A stretch of DNA of 64,000 nt from Pseudevernia furfuracea (Eukaryota > Ascomycota > Lecanoromycetes > Lecanorales > Parmeliaceae), in NCBI GenBank assembly GCA_022315425.1, contig JAIUPT010000038.1, positions 496,001 to 560,000 on the forward strand, written 5' to 3'. The position numbers and the translations under genes are program-made. The notes beneath the pieces were generated by a model. The model was given only the letters and a program-made list of their open reading frames with translations. It had not been told where the DNA came from and did no database searches. Shown piece after piece: positions 58,761 to 64,000 of the stretch; within the stretch, counting starts at the first letter, position 1; each line of letters starts with the position of its first letter.

Positions 58761-59709
58761 CTTGTTTTGTTTCACTGAGCTGTAGAGCTCCAAAAATATT
58801 TTGAATTCAATGTGCTCGCAGTAAGTTTTATGGTGTCCAAAAGGAAGTCGCTCCACCACACGGCTCGGGGGCGGATTAAATCGGATACTGGAAGCGTCGA
58901 GGCTGAAGCGCAATATGCAATCAGCTTACACCTGGACGAGAGGTCAAAGGACGAACCAATTGAACGAGTGAAGAGGAAGAATAGGTACAGAGAAACGACA
59001 GTATTATTATGTGAGTCTTTGAGAGGGGTTTAAGTTGTCGATGTGGTGAGATTGACGGTTCTGCATGTTGCCAGATCCAGGGAATTAATTCCATGTGACG
59101 CTAGACTTGAAATGGTAAAATCGCAAGTCGTCATCCAGTGCATCCACATTCAGAAATTCAATCAAAATCCCGCCTACCTCGTACTCATTTTTTCCCTTTT
59201 TTTTTTTTAGCCTTCTCCCAGGCCTCGAACGTCGATCGTTTCACTGACGTTCCGCGGGTGAGCACACTTGTTCCGCTACAGCAATTATTATTGTTTTTAT
59301 TATGATCTTTTACAATTAATTTTTATTCAACTATTTTCCTCTATTATTTTGACCTGTGCGACTTTTGCGAAGGGGATATAATAAGTGGATTCATCAAATA
59401 CGCCCCCAATTAAAATCTCCGCGTATTCGTACCCACGTGCCCATTACATTAAGCCGTTAAAGCACTTTAGTAAGCGGAGATGAACTATCCGAAGACCGAA
59501 GCTGACGACGACTAACGAGTAAATAATAATCAAAATGACCCAGCTACGACAAGAAGCCTTTACTAGCAACCGCCATAGCCGAGTGACAGCCAACTTCCAA
59601 GGAAAACTCCAATAATAAAAATAATAATAATAATACGGTAATCATCATTAATGTAACCTGCTAATTCTATTCCAGTAGCTGGCAAGTCTGCATACACACT
59701 CGATTAATA
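58761..59709. promoter_or_regulatory. Divergent promoter region with ATT/AAT microsatellites
   Basis: Between the CAF120-like start and the NTF2-like start. ATT- and AAT-rich tracts lie at about 59284-59350 and 59612-59640. No gene seen. Confidence 0.45.
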
Positions 59710-60210
59710 ATGGCCGACGACAAAGCCAAAGGAGAGCTGATGCGATCAACAGCCTACTCCTTCTGCAAAGCCTTCGCGACCGGGGCTCCTCCGTCGGAAA
59801 CGCTCGACAATTACTTCACATCCAACCCCAAGATTCTCGAGCACGGCCCCAAATGGGCCAACCTACGCCTTCCCTTCCTAGGCATTAAATTCCAAGGCCG
59901 TCGCTCCCAGGGCTCCTCGACCGCCACGTCCCGCAGGACCTGCGATGACTACTACGACCGTCTGACCGCGACCTTGGCCTTCCATCCAGATGAGAAGACC
60001 ATGCCGCCAAAGGAGGAATTCATGGTGGATGCCGAGAGGGGCACCGTGACGGTCAAATTACATGGGAAATTCGCAAGCGTCAAGACGGGCAAGGACTGGG
60101 AAGAAGACTTTGTCTACGTGCTCAGCGAATTCGATGAGGACGGGAAAATCGGAAGCCAGGAGCTTTGGGCGGATCCCTTGTCAGCTTGGGTGGCTGTTGG
60201 GGAGGATTGA
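59710..60210 (+). CDS. NTF2/SnoaL-like fold protein
   Basis: Single exon, 166 residues. Helical start MADDKAKGELMRSTAYSFCK, then SETLDNYFTSNPKILEHGPK, a loop with FLGIKFQGRRS and a beta-rich half: DDYYDRLTATLAFHP, MVDAERGTVTVKLHGKFA, WEEDFVYVLSEFDEDGKI and a final LWADPLSAWVAVGE. This helix-then-curved-sheet order is typical of NTF2-like/SnoaL folds, often small-molecule binders or enzymes, some in detoxification or secondary metabolism. No signal peptide. Neither substrate nor partner can be named. Confidence 0.7.
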   Translation: MADDKAKGELMRSTAYSFCKAFATGAPPSETLDNYFTSNPKILEHGPKWANLRLPFLGIKFQGRRSQGSSTATSRRTCDDYYDRLTATLAFHPDEKTMPPKEEFMVDAERGTVTVKLHGKFASVKTGKDWEEDFVYVLSEFDEDGKIGSQELWADPLSAWVAVGED

Positions 60211-60261
60211 ACATGGTGACCCTGCTGCACAAGGGCATCAAAACACATGATTTCGGGGCTT

Positions 60262-60534
60262 TCAGCGACTTCTGAGGGCACGCAGCACAGCGGGCCACGA
60301 GACAGCGGGAGCAGCGAAGGTCCCAGGACAGACGTCCTGGAGTATGCTGAAGAGCTGGAGCTGAAGATAGTGATCCCGCGCAACAGAATCAAGAATAGTG
60401 AGTGATTCGGGGCTTCCGACAACCTCTGTAGCATACGTACCCAAGAAAGCGCTGAAGCGACGGGACGCTTGCAGTGTGACCGCAGGGTCATGTAGATTGA
60501 AGTCCAGCAGGGCTTGCAACCACACGGACGCCAT
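60262..60534 (-). CDS. Possible small hypothetical protein
   Basis: A 90-codon frame starts at ATG 60534 (MASVWLQALLDFNLHDPAVT) and ends RALRSR. Helical, Leu-rich composition (ASRRFSAFLGTYATEVV, DHYLQLQLFSILQDV) looks protein-like. It converges on the NTF2-like gene, 51 bp apart. A preceding minus-strand piece (60825-60604, with DFERGYPSETARDITVLL) may be an upstream exon, but I could not find a clean splice. Not recognised. Confidence 0.35.
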   Translation of the reverse strand: MASVWLQALLDFNLHDPAVTLQASRRFSAFLGTYATEVVGSPESLTILDSVARDHYLQLQLFSILQDVCPGTFAAPAVSWPAVLRALRSR

Positions 60535-60829
60535 AGCTACCAAATCTGAGGAAGACAGCCTTCGAAAATCGCGGAAGCTATGGCTACAAGCCCGAGCGAG
60601 TACTCAATTTTGTAGAGATAGTGCAAAATCGTAGCTATTCTGTACACGTACAATAGAAGCAGATTGTCTTTGCAACAACACGGTGATGTCTCGCGCTGTC
60701 TCACTCGGATATCCACGCTCAAAGTCCACGTCCACTTTCTCGAGCTCCAGTACTCCCCCATACACCGTCGAATTGCCACAAGCACGAGTCCGAGCACTTA
60801 TTCCTCGCCAAGGCCGTCCGGTCATCGCT

Positions 60830-63294
60830 CCATCGGAACGGGCTACCCGAAAGAGATTCAGAAAGTGGCGGAAGAACCGTCTCGGACTCTCGTGTCTGTG
60901 AATGGGGAGGCCAGGGGCTCATACCATTCGTGCATTCGGCGTCTTCGGCTTCTGACCGCTCCTTTTTGGATTCCAATCTCTCAACCTACACATGGTCTTT
61001 GAGCCCCCCCCCCCCCCCCACTCCCCGTCATAGCCGTCGCCTTCGTTCGTTCTTTTGTACCGTTTCCACACCGGTCGTATCATCATCCCACCTCGACCTC
61101 GTTAATCCAAACCCGAGTCACCTCGATCGTAGAAATTCCCCTAACACCGTGCCAGCCGGCGAGCACGCGTTCAAAACAGGTCTGTCCAAGTGACGGGGAA
61201 CGAGAAACAGACGGAGCAGAGCAGAGACTGCGGCCACGGTTGCTTTTAGCGCGCTAACACTCCGGGGGAAGGAGTGTCTTCGCAGCACTTTTAATCGTTG
61301 GAGGATAGCCACAAGACTCTTTTTGCGAACAGGCTCCGAATGGGGATGAGATGCCGCAAGATCGGTCGCTATTAGTTGGGGGCTCCGCGCTCCGAAACTC
61401 GTAGGGACGCTTTCACGGGACAGCAGTGCTCTGCTATACCTGCTAGCAACCGCGCCAGAGAGACACCCAATAGGCCCTGTGGTTTGAGAGGCGATACCAT
61501 GATAATTTGCGCAAAAGTTCGATGGTTGAGGCCGGCAGGTAGCGCCGCCCAGGCGGGTTGGATAGGGGCTCGCTTGGCTTAGAATGCAGCTTCCTCGGGA
61601 AAGGGAAAGAAAGACAGACAGAATGTGAGCCCAAAGAAGAGTATAAAGACAACGAAAACAAAGAAAAGAGGGGCTCAAGTCTACCAAGAAGGCCCGCATT
61701 CTTAAAAACAAAATTTCGAGAATTGCGGTTAATATAATGTAATAGCACATCCCCCTATATAGAAAAAGATGGTCCAGTAGTCGCCCAGGCTAGAGGTACA
61801 GTTCTCAAAAATCCTGGGTCCTGACGTGCATAGGTGCCGACATAGTGAAAAATGGCAATCAGGCTCCTTAGCCTATTTTCCTGGCTCACTTTCACCCGCT
61901 CTCGCCTGGAATGGTGTTTGCAGTTGGGTGAAACTCGTTTTGCTCTGTTGGAATCCTGGGTATGGCAAGTGCAACCCGTGGTCGATGGTTTGAATCTGAT
62001 TTTGAGCCCCTTTTTTTGATTTCTGAGAAACGGCACTCCAGCTTGGAGGGCGAGATCCGCAGGTTTTAACAGCAGTCACAAGGCCTACGAGAGGTCCTTT
62101 TGTACTGTGTGTATGTGTGTTTGGGAGGAAAAAGCCAGTGGAGTGTGCCACTTCAAAGATTGGGGGACAATGCAGCCCAAACCAAAACCACCCTGAACAC
62201 CCAAAAAAAACTTCTCAAGTAGAGCGTAGAACAGTACGACCTGAAGGCAAGCTGCTGAGACAACTGCCTCTGGAAAGACCGAGCCTTTTCATCACAGCGT
62301 CTTCGCCTTTCCGACCTCAGGGAACGAAAGGGGGCTTGGCGAAACTTGGCGCCAGCACAGCCAAAAAAGGCTTCGTACCTTCCAAATCCGTCTTTGCGGC
62401 CCTGGAAAATTGGCAAAAAACTTGGGAGAAGACCGAGACATGGCCAAGCTTGCTTCCTGATAGCCATCCCATTCTCTCGTAGTGGTGGTGGGTTTCCTCG
62501 AGCGCTCTGAGCGGAGAAGGGCTCGCTTAGGCTAGATTGGCAACCAGCGCAGCAGAGAAGGCCCTACCCCTTCAGGATGTCTTCCAGAGCTCTAAAAAAT
62601 TGGCAAAAATAGCGGGCAGATCTGTATGACAAGCGGTCCTCTCCGGCGGCAATTTATCGCTCCTGCCTCCGGTGAAGGTAAAATATGTTGGCTAGATCCT
62701 TAGATGTCCTCGAACTCAGAGGCCGGAAAAGGGGTTAGCTCGATACGGTAAAATACAGGACCTCTCCATCCATGTCTCCTTCCCCCCCGTTTTGACGCTG
62801 TATTATGCGTCCAAAAAAACCGCAAAAAATATTGTAAGCTTGATTGAGGCTTTGTTTGTATTCAGGCCGAAGCCGGGTCGAGTCCCAATCACCGTACTCA
62901 AGGGAATGCAAAGTAACTTTCTCCTAAGATCAGAAACGATACACGCCAAGCCGTTAGGTTTCATGTTATCGTGAACCCCAACAATTTGTTCTGCTAACCA
63001 AGCTATACGCCCGAAGACAAAGTATTTTTCCTATTACGATATATAGTTCTAAATTAAATTAGCACAACACTTCATACAGGACATGCCGACGCGTTCATAC
63101 CTTCGCCAATGCATTGCAGCGCAGTCCACGGCCACAACACAATCGATGCTCAAGGGCTATCAGAGCCCCCACAATTCAATCATGGTCCATGATCTGCGTC
63201 GATGATAACCATGGCGGCTGAGGCGCCGCACATGTTGTCTGCCTTTGCTGTTGCAGACTATCACTAGATGGCAAGAGCGACGGAGGGCAACACC
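60830..63294. other. Gene-poor stretch
   Basis: 2.4 kb without a supportable gene. Structures seen: a C homopolymer at about 61003-61019 and a degenerate direct repeat at about 62330-62640 (units sharing TTGGC, CAGC, GTCTT and AATTGGCAAAAA). Confidence 0.4.
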
Positions 63295-64000
63295 TCATTC
63301 TGGCTCTTGACCCTTCCACTTCTCTTTCACGGCACCGACATCAAAACCACAAGCTCCAGCTTTGCTGACAAGACTCTTAGCTTTCCCCACGACAGGCGCA
63401 TCGATCATCTTGCCATCCAACGTCCACGCGCCTCTCCCCTGCTCATCGGCTTTCGCGTCCGCGATCACTACTCTTACAGCCCACGTCACCTCGTCCTCAC
63501 TTGGAGCAAAGGCCTTCTGCGCGATGGCGACCTGGTCGGGATGAATGCACTGCTTGCCATTGAAGCCTAGGCCCTTGCCTCCCAGACACTCTTCTTCCAT
63601 CGCGCTGCGGCCTTCCTCGCCCTTGTAAGAGGTGCAGACAAGGTCGATGGTAGAGGGTAAATCATGCGCACGACAAGCAGTAGCGATAGCAGACCTCGCA
63701 TACAGAAACTCAGTAAGGGAAGGCGTCCGAGTCAATGAAAGATCCAGGGCAAAGTCTTCAGCAGCGAAGATAAGACCTTCAAGCTGGGCGGCCGTCTGGC
63801 AAATTTCATTTAGATTGGTAATAGCTTTGGCAGATTCAATAAGAGCAAGAATTTTGATTCGACGAGGTGCAGACTCCTCGGGACTAGTAAATGTCCGCTT
63901 GTGATTGATGAAGTCAGCAGCCCACTTCAGATCGGAGCTGGAGTTCACTTTCGGGATCACAATTGTGTCAAGATGTGGTGCATTACACTGATATTCGTCA
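63295..64000 (-). CDS. CitE/HpcH-family lyase, mitochondrial CLYBL-like (5' end beyond window)
   Basis: The C-terminal part of a citrate-lyase beta-like protein. The frame continues to the right edge (an intron acceptor near 63985 is possible). Motifs: [16 protein letters not shown], then [39 protein letters not shown] and the [17 protein letters not shown] loop, all of the CitE TIM barrel, with the Mg2+-binding acidic residues E of ESA and D of EDFALD. Such enzymes cleave citramalyl-CoA, malyl-CoA or similar CoA thioesters into acetyl-CoA plus a keto acid. The 3' tail ends [13 protein letters not shown]. The N-terminus and any mitochondrial presequence lie outside the window. Confidence 0.85.
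   Translation of the reverse strand, partial: DEYQCNAPHLDTIVIPKVNSSSDLKWAADFINHKRTFTSPEESAPRRIKILALIESAKAITNLNEICQTAAQLEGLIFAAEDFALDLSLTRTPSLTEFLYARSAIATACRAHDLPSTIDLVCTSYKGEEGRSAMEEECLGGKGLGFNGKQCIHPDQVAIAQKAFAPSEDEVTWAVRVVIADAKADEQGRGAWTLDGKMIDAPVVGKAKSLVSKAGACGFDVGAVKEKWKGQEPE

Noticed and set aside
61118..61750. 210-codon minus-strand frame
   Set aside because: Ser/Leu/Arg-rich without domain or conserved block; looks like chance in GC-rich DNA.
1..64000. CRISPR arrays, rRNA and tRNA genes
   Set aside because: No direct-repeat/spacer pattern, no rRNA core sequence and no convincing T-loop plus anticodon arm were found by eye; a tRNA scan would be decisive.

Overview
The window is nuclear DNA of a filamentous ascomycete (Pezizomycotina). 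Genes have short introns, mostly 46-101 nt, with GT-AG borders and CTNAC-like branch points. Pal1, Caf120/Skg3, Usb1, DUF3659/DUF6987, PTH11-type rhodopsin and NB-ARC/TPR proteins appear together. A Leotiomycetes-type host is my inference from protein resemblance only. All reading is by eye; no search was run.

Layout. 0-6.3 kb starts with the 3' end of a UbiA-type prenyltransferase gene and then holds relics: a broken protein kinase, a broken CorA-like protein and a broken gene of unknown function. 6.2-22.2 kb is a dense housekeeping block: a possible mitochondrial protein, mitochondrial ribosome recycling factor, ribosome-bound Hsp70 Ssb, RSC4-like bromodomain protein, Cks1, a DsbA-like protein and TAF2. 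22.2-24.9 kb is gene-poor and holds a small inverted-repeat element. 24.9-28.7 kb is the most interesting locus: a SERAC1/DUF676-type alpha/beta hydrolase and an NB-ARC/TPR NOD-like receptor (NLR), transcribed divergently from about 245 bp.

29.5-34.9 kb holds a DUF3807 protein, an IQ-motif protein and a rhodopsin-like membrane protein. 35-38.8 kb is gene-poor with two abutting MITE-like elements. 38.8-44 kb is one 1,712-residue DUF3659-repeat protein ending in a DUF6987-type domain. 44.8-60.2 kb holds a choline/ethanolamine phosphotransferase, a GT92-like glycosyltransferase, Usb1, Pal1, a Caf120-like PH protein and an NTF2-like protein. 60.8-63.3 kb is gene-poor, and the right edge cuts a CitE-family lyase.

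The candidate system is the NLR/hydrolase pair. The last 27 residues of the hydrolase align without gaps to residues 12-38 of the NLR (8 of 27 identical, the rest largely conservative, the same Gly/Phe/Asn spacing). This is the arrangement known for fungal amyloid signalling (HET-s, sigma and PP motifs), where an NLR N-terminal motif templates a matching motif at the end of a cell-death effector. I could not assign the motif to a named class, so it may be an undescribed variant.
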